Shown: positions 1-13,517, counted from the first letter of the stretch. The stretch: 64,000 bases of DNA from Homarus americanus (GCF_018991925.1 NW_024735503.1:4252579-4316578); one strand, 5' to 3'. Notes: generated from the letters alone by a model not told the origin. Program-made: numbers and translations.

Positions 1-1025
1 AATGTGTTCCTCCTGCGACCAGTCACTGTCTTTAACAATGTAGTGTATGATAAATATATTAGTAAAAACTTATAACTTCTGAAATACATACAGTAGATAT
101 TATAAAACATACGAACTATGTAGGAAGTAACTTGGCACTGGTAACATTTTATGAAACGTAGCTAATTAAATAATAAACGAGCTACATTAATTTATAAAAA
201 TTATACCTACACACAGACAAACTTGAAGATTTGTCTCCCAGCTGTCGGATCGACCAATTCGTATGTAGAGAAGTTGCTTCTCTACATTTGGATTGGAATA
301 GCGAGCCCTTGTATATGTTGTTTATAGATTATGATTTAGGCTCTATATTCTTTTCTATCTTCAATAATTCTTCCGAATTAAACCCAAACTGAGTCTCTCC
401 TGCTGCTATAGTGACGTCACACCACCGACAGTCGCTGTAGTGGTTTGAGTGGAGGCCAGACGGACCTCAGACTCGCGGTACACATGTAGTTGCCAACTTC
501 GTGTATTACATTGATTTATTTTACAGTAAACGTTGTCTTGTTCACTTTGATATAACTGATGGAAACTGGTTTCACTGAACAGTGCAAACTGATAATTTGT
601 GTATAATATATACAATATTTTTATTAGAGTAAACAAAATTTACTTATTTGACCTGACTTTGTCCACTACCTAATAATAACACGTACAGTAGCTAAAACAA
701 CTGTATGTGCAGGTGGGGGTCGATATGCTCCGAAATTTTACTTGTGACTGATGTCAGCCATCATATACCAAAATTTATCGTCCATGGTCTCATATTGTTT
801 CCCACAAAGTATGCACAGATAGTTGTTTTAGCTACTGTACAAGTCTTGTACTTAACGGGATTATGAGTTGATCAGGTGTGACCAAAGGTCCTGACGTATA
901 ACTTATACATTTGACGATGTATTGTTTGACACTAAATGATGGTAAATTATGAGAAAGACTAACTGCGGTATACAGTGCACAAAAACATGGTTAAAATTAA
1001 GATGAAATGTTGAGCAATTACAACT
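1..1025. other. Unassigned AT-rich sequence
   Basis: No coding region, RNA gene or repeat array is recognisable. Open frames here are short and lack domain motifs. A perfect cAMP-response-type palindrome TGACGTCA occurs at 412-419, but nothing around it marks a promoter. Confidence 0.6.
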
Positions 1026-1490
1026 AAGAACATAAGAATGGAGGAAACTGTAGCGGGCCTATTGGCCCATAATGGGCAGTCCCATTTACACCCAACTCCT
1101 ATTCCTCATATATCCATCCAACCTATGTTTGAAGAATCCAGCGTATTTGAGTTAATGATATTTAGTAACTTGTTCCACTTGTCCACTATTCTATTTCCAA
1201 ACCAATGTTTACCTATCTCGCGCCTAAATCTAGATTTGTCTAATTTAAAACCGTTGTTACGAGTTCGCTCCTGGTTGGATAGTTCGAGTACCTTTGTTCA
1301 GCCCTGACTTCCATTTATACACCTCTTATATCGCCCCTCACTCTACGTCTCTCGAGGGAGTGCAAATTAAGATGCTTTAACCTGTCTCTACTCAAGGTTC
1401 CTAATGCCCGGGATTAGTCTTGTCATTCTCCTCTGAATTCTTTTCAAGGATTCTATACCCATTCTATAATACGGTGACCAGAATTGAACT
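1026..1490 (-). mobile_element. CR1-like non-LTR retrotransposon, 3' fragment (family A, copy A1)
   Basis: The minus strand carries the last part of a reverse-transcriptase ORF plus the 3' end of the element. The hallmark 3' end is the run AACATAAGAATGGAGGAAAC, read here on the plus strand at the left edge; its reverse complement contains the TTATGTTC-type terminal repeat seen in sister copies. The coding part is broken: a deletion near 1290 removes bases that sister copies keep between the 'AGTACCTTTG' and 'CAGCCCTGAC' blocks. Homology to the sister copies ends near 1490, so the element is strongly 5' truncated, as is usual for target-primed reverse transcription. Confidence 0.85.
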
Positions 1491-2702
1491 TGTCTTTACT
1501 GGCAGTGAACAGTAGTCTATTCAATATTATGCGTAACTATTAAAACGAAGGCAGCCATTACCATTGTTACAAGTATCTGGAGTAATGAAGTAGCTAGAAC
1601 GATCACATTAATTCAATATTTTTGTCTGATTTCCTCAAGACTTTACTGTTGCCACCTCAAGACGGCCAGAAGTCCCTGACTCCCTGTGCACCTGCAATAA
1701 TTAATATAGTTTCTTGTAATACACAAAATACATCAATATTTTTTAAATGTAGTTTCACGAATTTTTTATTTACATTATAATAATAACAAGACAATTGATG
1801 AAAAAGAGAATACTGTAAATCAAGTGGAAAAATGGGAAGGAGGCCAACATTAGTTGATTAAATGTGATGACGTAACAAACAAGTTAAAGGAGAAACTTGG
1901 TGTTGAAAGAAGAGACAAGTAGCCCGCGCTAGTGGGTCTTGGTCGGCCTCTTGCCCCTAAAAAGCTCCAGTGGTTTTTTAATATATTTTTTTCACTTCCC
2001 CGCTGACCACGTGTCAATATTTGCATATATTCACGCATACGTACTTTCGTTCCCTCAAGTTTATAAGTAGGAATAAGTAAATGTACAGCAAAAGAAATAT
2101 ATGTTCAGACATAATTATACAACCTCGGATTATACCAGACTAGATTTTCAAGCTGATTGATTTACTCACAGGTGTTGGACGGGAGGCACTAGTGTTACCT
2201 CGGTCTTACAGCTTTGTGATACTATGACTGTATAGTATGGGTCTTTATTATTTGTGCTTATTACGACGTTTAAAAAGCGTGAGAAGCACTACTCGGTGTG
2301 CTTACGGAAGCGAGAGTTCGAATGGCAAAATTAACGCGAAAGTTTTGAATAAATTTCACTAACTTGCATCTAGTCTGTATAATGCAGGGTACTGTACTCC
2401 CTACAGTAGGATCTACAATATGAGTGTAACACCACTTGCTTAGATTCAAATAGACACTTAGAGTGCTAGGAGAGAGAAAGGAATCTGGATGGTAACGGGT
2501 TTGGTAAATAGTAAACACCATTCAAGTATGTTCTTGAACACCTAATGTATTTTAAGTCCGTATCCTAGTAGTCATTAGTACACTGATCGTGAGCGATTAC
2601 AAATTGAGACACCTGAAGCAGCATAGTGTTTGTTCTGCTTACCTTGTCTGGCTGAGGACAACACCAATCTGCTTCTGAGTCGTGGGGAGAAAGCTATCCA
2701 TT
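1491..2702. other. Unassigned sequence between two retrotransposon fragments
   Basis: No recognisable gene or repeat was seen. Short open frames on both strands have no family signature. Confidence 0.55.
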
Positions 2703-4500
2703 ATAATAAGAACATAAGAATGGAGGAAACTGCAGCGGGCCTATTGGTCCATACTGGGCAGTCCCGTTTACACCCAACCCCTATTGCTCATATAAGCATC
2801 CAACCTATATTTGAAGCTATTCAGCGTATTCGAGTTAATGATGATATTTGGTAACTTGTTCCATTCATCCACTACTCTGTTTCCAAACCAGTGTTTACCT
2901 ATTTCACGCCTAAATCTAAATTTGTCTGATTTAAAACCATTGTTACGAGTTCGCTCCTGGTTGGATAGCTTGAGTACCTTTGTAATGTCCCCTTTGTTTA
3001 GCCCTGACTTCCACTTATACACCTCTATCAGGTCGCCCCTCACTCTACGTCTCTCGAGGGAGTGCAAATTAAGATGCTTTAACCTGTCTCTATACTCAAG
3101 GTTCCTAATGCCCGGGATTAGTCTTGTCATTCTCCTCTGAATTCCTTCCAATGATTCTATATCCATCTTGTAATACGGTGACCAGAACTGAACTGCGTAG
3201 TCCAGGTGTGGTCTCACAAGCGCAAGATACAGTTTTAGGATGACCTCTCTAGTCTTGTAACTAACACTCCTTTGTATGAACCCAGGTACTTTATTAGCCT
3301 TGTTACGAGCAAAAACACATTGTTTACTTGGCTTAAGGTTCCTACTTATCATTACTCCTAAATCTCTCTCGCAGTTGGATTTCTCTATGGCATCATTGTT
3401 CATCTGGTATCTGGTTTCCCTGTTTACATCTCCTATACTGAGTACTTTACATTTGTCCATGTTGAATTTCATCTGCCATTTTTCAGACCATTCGAAAAAT
3501 TTGTTTAGATCTTCCTGTAGTTTTGCGGAGTCCTCGTCAGATTCAATAACACGTCCTATTTTAGTGTCATCAGCAAATTTACTTATGTTGCTGTCTATGC
3601 CGATATCTATGTCGTTTATGTATATAATAAATAATAATGGTCCAAGTACTGAGCCTTGGGGACCTCCACTTGTGACGTTGCTCCAATGGGATTTAGTGCC
3701 GTTTCCTGTCCTGTAACAACGCCCTAACCCATTTAAGGATGTTACCTTTGATGCCATGTGCTTCTACCTTTCTAATTAGTCTTTCGTGGGGGACTCTGTC
3801 GAAGGCTTTGCTAAAGTCGAGATATACCACATCATAATTGTGCCCCTCGTCCACCGATTCGAAAATTGATGAAAGGAATGTTAATAGATTAGTTAGACAA
3901 GAACGTCCGCTTGTGAAGACATGCTGGGAATCATTGATCAATCGGTGCTTCTCCAGGTGATTTCGTATTGAGTTTGAAATGATTGCTTCCAGTAATTTGC
4001 CTACTATTGATGTTAGACTGATTGGGCGGTAGTTAGAGGATAGTGATCTATCCCCCTTCTTGAAAATCGGTATTACATTCGCTATCCTCCAGGATTCTGG
4101 TACGACACCTGTTTTTAAGGACATGTTAAACAACTTTGCTAAGGACATACTAAGCTCTTCCTTACGTTCCTTTAATACTCTGGCAAATATCTCATCGGGA
4201 CCAGGTGACTTATTAGGCTTTAGTTTGTCTATTTGCTTACTAACATCGTTACTAGTCACTACTATCTCGCTTAATTTGTTTTCTTCACTATCTCTGAATA
4301 GAGTCGGTGCCTCGGATATCATGTTTAAATTTTCAGTGGTGAAAACTGTTGACAAATATTTATTCAAATTATTGCTCATTTCTCCGTCGTTATCAGTGAG
4401 CTCGCCGGAGTCTGACCGTATTGGTCCAATCTTTTCTCGTGTTTTAGTTTGCTACATTTGGTAGAATCCTTTGGGGTTTGTCTTCGCCTCCCTGTGCTCC
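2703..4500 (-). mobile_element. CR1-like non-LTR retrotransposon, RT and 3' end (family A, copy A2)
   Basis: This is a 5'-truncated minus-strand copy of about 1.8 kb. It spans the linker upstream of the reverse transcriptase, the RT domain, the C-terminal region ending in residues MSNRGWV, a very short 3' UTR of about 65 bp, and the octamer-type 3' end. Homology to sister copies stops near 4496-4500. The left end is the AAGAACATAAGAATGG signature. It shares the same 3' end with copies at 13.8, 27.4, 29.5 and 39.6 kb. Confidence 0.9.
2768..4379 (-). pseudogene. Broken reverse transcriptase of CR1-like copy A2
   Basis: Two overlapping open frames (3693-4379 and 2768-3757) together carry one RT. 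The upstream frame has the fingers region (NVIPIFKKGDRS, NYRPISLTS) and motif A (VVYLDFSKAFDRVPH). The downstream frame has motif B in altered form (SGGPQGSVLGPLLF, where most copies read SGVPQGS), the catalytic FADD box, the thumb (VRPHLDYAVQFW) and the C-terminus. The frames are separated by a deletion of about 17 bp near 3710, which removes the segment between 'RKR' and 'NGTKSHW' that other copies have. The RT would act in target-primed reverse transcription; this copy cannot encode it in one frame. Confidence 0.88.
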
Positions 4501-7195
4501 TTTGTAATGTGGTGTTCAGAATAAGATAAACGAAAGGAAAACACATGAAGTACTGTGGTTAGCAAAAACATGGTTAGATACTTGGGTCGGTGCTACTATA
4601 GTATGCTGTCTGCCGAGCTGGAGTTGATCTACCGGTGATGCAGCCTTCCCCTATTGGCTTAAAAATGTCTTCTGTAGTTGGTAGTGTAGTCATATTGAAG
4701 TTGGATTAACAAGGACAGTGGGAAGCATCGATATGTAATCCAGCTTTTAGGACTTTGCTGCGCTTGTTAACCATTTAGCGGCCTGGCAAACATGTATTCC
4801 TCTTCAAAATCCCTGGTTGGCCTCTACCGAATAATGTATGTGATCGATGGCAACAGACCACGGGTTAGCGGTGAGGGATTAGTGACTGGTGGTGTTAAGG
4901 TAGGAGTGAGAGAGAGTCCTTCTGGTGGTTGTCGTCAGGTAGTATGGTTTTATTCCTTGGGTGTTTTATCGTGGCTCGCTGTCTCCCACAGTATCAAGTG
5001 ACGCATTCACATATTATATATTCTGTATCTGTTTTTCACTCCATTGCCATGATAGTTTGACGTCAATTTGATCTGAAAATTAAGTAAAGAAACGCGTCTT
5101 AGTCATTGTCTTCCACGAAAGTACATGCGCGCGTGCGTGTGTACCAGTATTGATTTGAACAATCCCTCAGCTGAGTCACTCGGGACGACCGACTCTAAAG
5201 CAGCGTGCCGGGGAGAATACAAGAAAGACCAAAGGAAGCATGTGAACTGCTGCTTTGTCCTGGGGACATTTTTGAAAATAGTGAGACTACTTCACGAAAT
5301 GGCAACCTTTGGTCTCGTCTCTAAAAGATTTTTTACAAGTTATCACACGTGAGTAACGGCCACATTAATATATCCCTACACGTGTAGTTTCTGGTCATGT
5401 ATCAGGGAGGAGCGTAACATTATGAAGTATGAGTCAAAAAAAATATGGACCTAATACCTCCAGTTACAAAACTGTGTGGGCCTCCTCTCTGTAGCTCGTG
5501 CTTGTGGACGATTCAGTTACACCTACACCACAACCCTCTTGTTTTTAACCAATAGCTTCACATTCTTTATATTCTACTTTACTTTTTGTCCCCATTCTCC
5601 TCTCTTACTGCTTCTCGTATTTTGTTTTCCTTTTTCAATATGTGCGTGTGTGTGTGAGGATTCTGAATATTCGACACAAACTATCTGCTGTGAACGTGAC
5701 ACGGAAAACCCTCTCTACCTTCCTATCGGGGAATCCCGACTCCAACATTTGAACATTTCCAGCTGGGTGGGAAGACCATCCACGACACACCACAACACGG
5801 GGTCTATGACTACAACAACAGTCCATACATAATTAACGATATACTTGGAGTTGTTTTAAACTGGAGAGACAATACAGTGATGATATATCAGGGCGTGTAC
5901 TGTAGTGACGGACAGTGAAACAATCTCAGGGGAAATACAAATTAAGTTTTTATTAGCGTACTGAACAGCTATTGCAAATTGGTATATCGCCGGTGGCCAT
6001 CACGCAGGAAATCCTGTATGAGCGTGCACGCCCATCATGGTTAATCACTTCAGTAAAGAATAGATCCACCAGAGGAATCATACACGGGTTATGTGGACCT
6101 GATCCCCGCCACTAGTGAGTGGTAGAACACAGTTCAACACAGGCTGTGCGCTACACTCGGCTCCCTTGGCCGAGGACTGTTTTTGACACCTTATACGTAC
6201 AGTAGTTTAAAGGTAACAAATGTCCTGTTTGAATTGCGTCAGAACTTTGAACAAACTCGCTCTGGTTCATTACACAGAGTTATATCTCAATTTTGTTAAT
6301 GTGTTGGAACAGTGTTACGCACTTGAAGACCTTCGTTGTTAAAGCGCAGTAATAACATTAACAACAAACTGGTCCAGCACATGACCCACTCTTGGCCATC
6401 AATATCAAAGGAACTCCTGTTTAACGAACTCGCTCAGGATATGATTAAAATCAAATAATTTAAAACCCTTACTTGCTTTACGTGAGTTTGAGGGACAACT
6501 GTGATGAGTTATATGTGTGGTCATGAGTATAGTACAACGCTGTCATGTGAGGAATACGTTAGTGACGCACACATATATACAGTATATACGTTAGTGACAC
6601 ATATTTGGTCTACTGCAGTACACGGAGTGAGGCTTAACCCATGTCAATATGTAAATGCCTTTATTAAGAAAAAGGGCTATTTACGGTAACTCAGGCTCGT
6701 CTACAGTGTAATATTTCTGACTGCATAGGACACCAACTAACCAATTCTATCATATTTTACCAAGAAATTAATGTCAACAGACGATAATAAACAGACGTAA
6801 GAGAAAGGCAGGAAAAAAATCCTCCATGACCTACATCCTCTCGTCCACGCCTTCATCCTCACTGTGTACACCCATTGTCTCTGGCAGCTTGGTACAAGAC
6901 ATGCAAGATGCCAAGGATAAAGCTGGTAAAGACACACATACATAATTTTAGCTGGAAATATTACAGGAAGGATACCTGGAGCGGCAGTATACGATAATGT
7001 CGCATTTAAATTAAAGATATTATGATTAAAATAAAAGGCAAGTGTTTTGTTACCTCGAAAGAAATAGGAATCAACTTGGGGAACACGGCGTCACCAGGGC
7101 CGTCTGACGTGTATAAGGATCAGCTGAGACGCACAGCACCACTACTAACTCACGATACATAAGGGTTCACGTCTAGATTCGCTCCCACAGTTTTT
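4501..7195. other. Unassigned sequence
   Basis: No gene is supported. The longest plus-strand open stretch (about 5476-5832) is T-rich and low-complexity at its start and has no domain signature. No tandem array or transposon ends were found. Confidence 0.55.
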
Positions 7196-7287
7196 GTTTC
7201 ACCTACTTCCCCCAGTTAACAGTTGGGTGTTTTATCGCCAGGTGAAATAAGCTAGTTGGAGGGGGGGGGGCTAATTTTCAGGTGATC
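7196..7287. repeat. Inverted-repeat (MITE-like) element, copy a, partial
   Basis: GTTTCACCT at 7196 faces AGGTGAAATAAGC at 7240, followed by a G-run and then TTCAGGTGATC at the right edge. This is the right arm of a family found about ten times in the window (see 22134-22414 and 59001-59147). The left terminal GATCACCTGAAG block is missing, so the copy is incomplete. Confidence 0.55.
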
Positions 7288-8630
7288 TGTCATATACCCT
7301 TGATATTGACAAAGGTCTGTTGTAGTATGGAATCTTCCTCAGTTTTATTCCTATTACGGAACTTTTCACTCTAACGGGTCATCTACCCAGTTTGCATCAG
7401 ATGAAACAATATACAGAAAATAATTTGGGGTCGAAACAGAGAGAGAGAGAGTTTACAATGAACAATCGCGTGTTATTTATACCTACAGGAAGAACTTGTA
7501 GTTACTTTTACTGCGGTAATACTTAGATCGTAAATAGCTCGTGTTAAAAAATTCAAAACAATCCAGACGAACCTAACGTGTAGAAGCTTTCCTACAATTA
7601 CTTCAGATAATATTACCTGACGTTAGAGTGAGTGGTGTAGGTGTTGAAGCATAGATATGTGATGTAGGTGGGTGGGGAGGCGGTGTACTGTACGTGGGCC
7701 CTGGCGCCAGGAAGTACAACAGTACTGTGGAATTATGGCAACTGACCACAATACAGTCATCTCTCTCCCAGCGTCAACCGTGACCAGTTGCGGTGATGGC
7801 AACTATATAAATAATTACCTGGCTGTGATTTGTATATTAAACTTAATACTTCAACGTCAGCAAAGTGAAGACATAATGGGCGTCAGGTGAAGAGCTTAAT
7901 GCTCAATGATATACAGAAATAAAGATTTATAAGACATTTCTAAACTATTATTCTCATTGAATTTAAAGTCATGATATAAGCAGTAACCCCACGGAGAGGT
8001 GAACGACTGGCAGCAGCAACAAATGTCTGAATTGCTCAACATGTGGGTAGAAAAAGTCTGTACTTGCCGTCCCCGCTATGAGTCAGCCGGGTCCCGCCCA
8101 CGTCCCCTGTCAGCCAATGGGGACGCTACACCCCGTCACTCTCTCCTGTGACGTTATTGATGACTGATGCGATGTGACGAGGAAATCTGCGACTTAATCT
8201 CTCGCCTTGAGTATTTCATTACGGTCATCTGGGTGAAAATACAGAGAGAATGTATTGATAAATCACACGATCATGATTTTTACGACACATTCGGTTGTGT
8301 TTATGACTTTAATTGATGTAACTAATACTACAAGATGTATACCATGTTTTACAAAGCCCATAAGACTAGTTAGATACATAAGCCCTCATACTCTATGCAT
8401 TACTCGTACTACAAGTCTTATTTCCTCTGCTAACTAGTGCCAGCAAGCGGCACATTGCCCACCTAACCTCAACAATCCGCTGCATCACGCTCAGGAACTA
8501 TAGACTGTACGACGAAATACCATCTGACTTCACCTAACCCAACTTGATTTAACCTAACCTAACACAACCATATACTGTGTCTTTATAACCTAGGACAAAA
8601 ATGAAACTGTCTTATTAGTTGTGAATTTAT
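7288..8630. other. Unassigned sequence
   Basis: No gene or array is recognised. A short GA run lies near 7437-7451 and a CCTAA-type pentamer patch lies near 8536-8572. Confidence 0.5.
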
Positions 8631-8649
8631 CCACACACACACACACTCA

Positions 8650-8700
<51 letters not shown>
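8631..8700. repeat. (CA)n microsatellite
   Basis: Nearly pure CA dinucleotide run with one CTCAGA interruption. Confidence 0.97.
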
Positions 8701-8701
<1 letters not shown>

Positions 8702-9058
8702 GCCCCCCTTACCCATGTAATATTATATACTGTTATAACAGGTTTACTTCTCACACTATGCTCCTTCAGTACTCCACGACTCAAGCAACAATAAGAAGCA
8801 GTAACAAGAGCGACAGTAGCAGAGAGTAACAGCAGCTATGTACCGTCAGAGAAGTTACAAGCGAGAGCGGCAGCGTCATCAAACAGCAGCAGCAGTAATA
8901 GGATCATCAATAACATTTATCATCATCATTATCATCATCAAACGGCAACGGCAACAGCGTCAAGTGCAGCATTATGAAGCAAGCAGCAGCAGCAACAACA
9001 ACAGCATGCATTGACAACAGCAAACAAACAACGAAAAGCACTTCTAACATGCACCAGA

Positions 9059-9084
9059 AACACACACACACACACACACACACA
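9059..9084. repeat. (CA)n microsatellite
   Basis: Pure CA run of about 24 bp. It follows a region rich in AGC/AAC/CAT trinucleotides (8780-9010). Confidence 0.95.
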
Positions 9085-9170
9085 GTCAGGACCCACCTAC
9101 AGTAGTTTCCTGTTTCCAGAGTGAGTTACACCCAGGGCAGTGTATCCGCTATCACCACTACTCACGCTCC

Positions 9171-9171
9171 G

Positions 9172-9212
<41 letters not shown>

Positions 9213-9231
9213 GTGTGTGTGTGTGTGTGTT
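9171..9231. repeat. (TA)n/(TG)n compound microsatellite
   Basis: A short TATATATA run passes into a (TG)n run with one TGCG interruption. Confidence 0.95.
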
Positions 9232-9449
9232 AAAAGCGTTCCTTCACCTAACGCTACTCGATCCTCCCTCCATTGTCTTTCCTGTATTCAAACGGATATA
9301 AAGTTAACAAAATACTATCAGATCCCAAAACAGGAAACAAGAAATAACTTCAACAAACTCTTATCCAACAGATCACATTATCTTATCTTTTTTTCGTCTT
9401 ATGAATAGTTTTTTGTTTTCACTAGACAATCCAGATTTACAGTATGTTT

Positions 9450-9485
<36 letters not shown>
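9450..9485. repeat. (CT)n microsatellite
   Basis: Pure CT dinucleotide run. Confidence 0.95.
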
Positions 9486-9491
<6 letters not shown>

Positions 9492-9589
9492 TGATCAGCT
9501 GGGGGGGGGATGGGGTAAAAGGCATATACTATGAATGAGGCGCCATCATCCCCCCCCATCCATGAGTAAAGCTCTTTAAAACTGGCGTA

Positions 9590-9617
9590 ACACACACACA
9601 CACACACACACACACAT
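9590..9617. repeat. (CA)n microsatellite
   Basis: Pure CA dinucleotide run of about 26 bp. Confidence 0.94.
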
Positions 9618-10134
9618 CATCCCGACCTTGTCATTATCCCATCCATTCAATATGTTTTTTCTTATCATACATAACATCATTACATTATCATCCTGCATAA
9701 ACTATAATGATAAATTTCAGCATTGAAGTTATTAGAGTAAGAGAATAATGTTGAGAAATATCACGTAAAGGTACAGATATAAAGTACAGGTACAGTAATC
9801 CTCAGGAGATGGACTGTACCGTAATTAAGTTGTTTTGTTATATAATTTTATAGTAATTCAAGTATAATTTTTCTCCTATGTTATGTAATTATTTTTTTTG
9901 TGCGTTGTTGTGTGTGTGTCATAGGAGAGTGACTCACTGGCTCGTTGACTGAACAAAAGCGAGGGGCAAAATGGTTACTTCAACAATGGGCAATTCAGGT
10001 ACGGGGTCTCTGAACGACGGGTAATAGTGAGAGAGAGAGAGAGGTTTAGAGAAGTAGTGTCACTGTATGAGTCAGTCCATGACATTCCCAGGAACCAGTG
10101 TGTCACCCCTTTCACCACTACCACCACCTCCTCT

Positions 10135-10138
10135 TCTT

Positions 10139-10176
<38 letters not shown>

Positions 10177-10178
10177 AT
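10135..10178. repeat. (CT)n pyrimidine tract
   Basis: Uninterrupted pyrimidine tract, mostly CT, with short TTC variants. A GA run lies about 100 bp upstream (10028-10043), so the two could pair as a weak long-range inverted repeat. Confidence 0.9.
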
Positions 10179-10443
10179 CTTCTCCCTCATCTCCCCCTTC
10201 CACCCCAATCATCTGAAGGTCACAGCCCCTAGTATCACGCTAACTGGGGATGGGTAGGGGTGGTGGGGGAGGGGTGGTGGGGGATGGGTAGGGGTGGTGG
10301 GGACGGGTAGGGGTGACATAGGTGATGGTGGGGTAAAACAATAAACAAATTCACACGTAAACGGAAAAAAAAAAAATTCAGAGAAAGCGAGAGTGAATGA
10401 AAAGACGTCATCAAAGAACAATAAACATAGATACAAGGAGAGT

Positions 10444-10520
10444 TAAGGTTAGGTTAGGTTAGCATTACGTTGGTTAATCTTCGGGTGAAATAAGATAAGG
10501 GGAGAATCTTCAGGTGATGT
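10444..10520. repeat. Inverted-repeat (MITE-like) element, copy b, right half with TTAGG core
   Basis: A GGTTAGGTTAGGTTAG core (about 10447-10462) is followed by TTAATCTTCGGGTGAAATAAG and GAATCTTCAGGTGAT. This is the core and right arm of the dispersed family; the left arm is not visible. Confidence 0.6.
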
Positions 10521-10984
10521 TATCTTACTTCAGGTTCAGATAACACAGTGGGCAGCTGGCTTTGGTGATCCTTACTGTATAAATCTGTAAAACCAACATA
10601 ATAATTACGTGGCGCAGGTAACAGAGGTAACAGGTGAGGCCAGCGTTACTCAAACTTTTAACACACACATTGGCATCACTGTTGCATACCTCGGTAACAA
10701 TAACCTTGCAGCTGCGCTCAACACAGTGCGTGACGCCGAGAGCTCTGTTACGTCCTCACAAAAAACTCGATGATCAACACCCTAGACGAGGTGAGTGATG
10801 GGAGGAAATCAACAAGTGAGTAACAGTGAGTGACATTGAGTAACATTATAGGGATACTTCAGAAATTATAGATTTATTTGTGAATGTAAGGACAGCTAAG
10901 TCGAGTGCCATGACAATGCAGTAACTTAAAGCAACTTATACTATTGAATTAAGGAACTTTAGGACCCAAAGACGGATTATCTCA

Positions 10985-11125
10985 ACATTAGCTTCCCCCC
11001 TTAACTTATTTCACCTGAAGATTCACCATCCTACCACTAATTTCGGTTAATCTATCCTAACACTAACCTAATCTCCCAGGTAGCGTTAGGGTGAAATAAG
11101 CTGAGTGGGTGAATCTTCAGGTAAT
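10985..11125. repeat. Inverted-repeat (MITE-like) element, copy c
   Basis: The left arm (ATTAGCTTCCCCCC then TTATTTCACCTGAAGATT) faces a right arm (GTGAAATAAGCTGAGTGGGT then GAATCTTCAGG) about 60 bp away, around a CCTAACACTAACCTAA core. The arms are imperfect inverted copies. Confidence 0.65.
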
Positions 11126-11354
11126 TTCTTCAGTGCTTGAGAAATAATGTTCCGGTACTGTAGAGGTGCGGAGGACAGCTTTGGGACCACCACAGTAACT
11201 TGTAACAGCAGGAGGTGAGGGGGACGCGGCTGAGCGGAGGAACATTACTGTAACTGTCTGACTCACGGCTGTGTTGACAAGACCTCAGACGACTGATGGT
11301 AACTGCTCTAACCTGGGAACATTTTGTCATAACACATTAGTACACACATACTGT

Positions 11355-11545
11355 AGACCTTCACCCACACTTCCAGATCTCAGCTCACGCCCACGGTTCC
11401 CAGCTCACACACAGACCTTCACTCACGCCCACAGGTCCTAGCTCACAGTCCTTTACGCACGCCCACGGTTCCCAGCTCACAGACCGTCACCCACGCCCCA
11501 CGATTCCCAGCTCACAAACAGACCCTGACCCACTCCCACAGACCC
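11355..11545. repeat. Irregular C-rich tandem repeat
   Basis: Four to five imperfect repeats of a block like CGCCCACGGTTCCCAGCTCA followed by CAGACC and CCCAC motifs. Spacing is irregular, and no coding interpretation is supported. Confidence 0.7.
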
Positions 11546-11804
11546 CAGCCCACGCCCGCACATTCTCCCGCGCAGCAGCCATAACCCACGCCCACGCCAG
11601 GACAGGACACTCGACTATCACCTCACTTTCAGTTTGGTTCACCAGGTGATATGAGAAAGTCGTGGGGAGCGAGGCGTGTAGGAGGACACGCCTCGCCCAC
11701 ACGCCCTTCAACACTACGCCGCCCACGTACGACGATCTCTGCATACTGTCAACCTACACGGCCTCTCCTTCACCCCTATGATCACCACCACGCCCTTGTG
11801 GAGG

Positions 11805-11808
<4 letters not shown>

Positions 11809-11846
<38 letters not shown>

Positions 11847-11890
11847 AAACACACACACAGGCCTCGCACACACACACACACACACACGCC
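11809..11890. repeat. (CA)n microsatellite, interrupted
   Basis: Two CA runs separated by a short ACACCCAAAC / CAGGCCTCG interruption. Confidence 0.95.
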
Positions 11891-13517
11891 CTACACATAC
11901 CTGGTCTGTTAATTAAGCACAGTGATGGCTGGCAGTGGTGGGCGCAGGTGTGTATTGTACTACCTGACACCACCTGTAATTAACACTTATAGGAACCGGT
12001 CCTCCATACCTGAGTATGCCTCGTGTTCATATTAAGGAATTGGGTTGTAATTCTTGTCTGCCGATAATAATAATAAAAAATATATGGTTTTTATTATATT
12101 AGGCAAAAAACTTTCAGATTTAAGAATAAGACGCCTTGAGGTACAAGATTATTGAAACATATGGCGAGTCTTTCCTCCACTATATAATTGTTTTAATCTG
12201 ATAAACAGGATTGTGATAATACTTCTCTTAATTAACCCAAGTCTTGGAATGAATAAGCCTTAAATATTGTTTCTTAATCACACGAGGTAATAGGTTTTAT
12301 TTAAGGAAGGTTGGGTCAGGCTCATGTTGATGATGAAGATAGTTATACTCTAGTTCCTGGTCACGTAAATAGCCGAACATTTAACAGGTTTTAAAATTTT
12401 GTTCTCCAGTCATAAAGGTAAAATAATTCGGTAGACTTGACAGGTGTAGATCAGCTGCTGCACCTCGACAAAAGCAGCGGGGAGTGGGGGGGGGGGGGGC
12501 TCGGTACACAGGCAGGAGAAAGCTTATAAATAGTGAGACACCAAACGAAATTAACCACCCAAGGTCTGGTAGTGAGATCCAGATTGCCATAATTAAGGTT
12601 TTGAAAAGTTATTGAGGGAGTATTAATTTGATCTGTTAGGTGATGCTGATACCCACGTCGCTGAAGTAGGTATGACAGCAAGTGTTTTACCGCGCTGAGG
12701 ATAGACAACTGCACTAGGCTATCACGTTGAAAAACAGATGAAAACATTGGTTGTGGAATTTCTAAAATGGTAAATAAGGTAGATGGGGAAACTGTAGAGG
12801 GAAGAACGGCCTTGAATGAGATAAAGGAACAACTGGTGTGAGCCAAGAAGGAAAACTGGCAGTTTTCCAGTAACTGGCAGCAGGCCGGTGAAGTCTGGCT
12901 GGCGGCTGTGTAGGTAAAGGGGAGGTAGAGGGTCGGGATTCTGGTAGAGTCGTACGACATCTTTCATCATAACGAAATATAAAGTAACTTACATGAATAC
13001 AATAGTTAGTACAGTGTCCACGCTATATGGAATGTTACCTTTGTACTATACAACACCGAACAGTTAGGTGCGTTCTCTTATCTTAGTCTGGGGATAATTT
13101 AACTTACGAATTATTAAGAAATGGAACCCCATTTTGTTGGACATCCCTGACCAACGGCCAGTGGGAAGAGACCATTTGGCCCGGTGCCCTCCCATATATC
13201 CCGACCCAACAGTCATCTTACACTACTCTGATTAATATTAGTTTATGGGGAAAGATGACTGACCGGAAATAACTGATGTCGTCAGTAGAGAGAACAAAAT
13301 AATATATTCAAACATATTATCGAATGTTAGTTGTCGTTTATATTCACTGTACGTGTTGTGGACGTTTAATATGTTGTGACTCAAGATAATAATATACGGT
13401 GGTGACAGTAGTGTGATGACGTCATTACAGCGAAGTTAACTTAAATACATTAAACATAAAACAAGGAAACATAACTGGACTTAATTCGTATTTACTTGAC
13501 ATGAGGTTCACTTTGAT
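11891..13517. other. Unassigned sequence
   Basis: No gene is supported. A 169-codon minus-strand open frame (12451-12960) has no recognisable motif and ends in proline-rich sequence made by a C/G homopolymer. A TGACGTCA palindrome occurs near 13418-13425. Confidence 0.45.

Noticed and set aside
5476..5832. 118-codon ORF with hydrophobic start resembling a signal peptide
   Set aside because: The hydrophobic stretch derives from a T/C-rich tract, no in-frame ATG opens it naturally, and no domain is recognised.
12451..12960. 169-codon minus-strand ORF
   Set aside because: No domain, overlapping open frames on the same strand, and a proline run made by a G/C homopolymer. Most likely a chance open frame.
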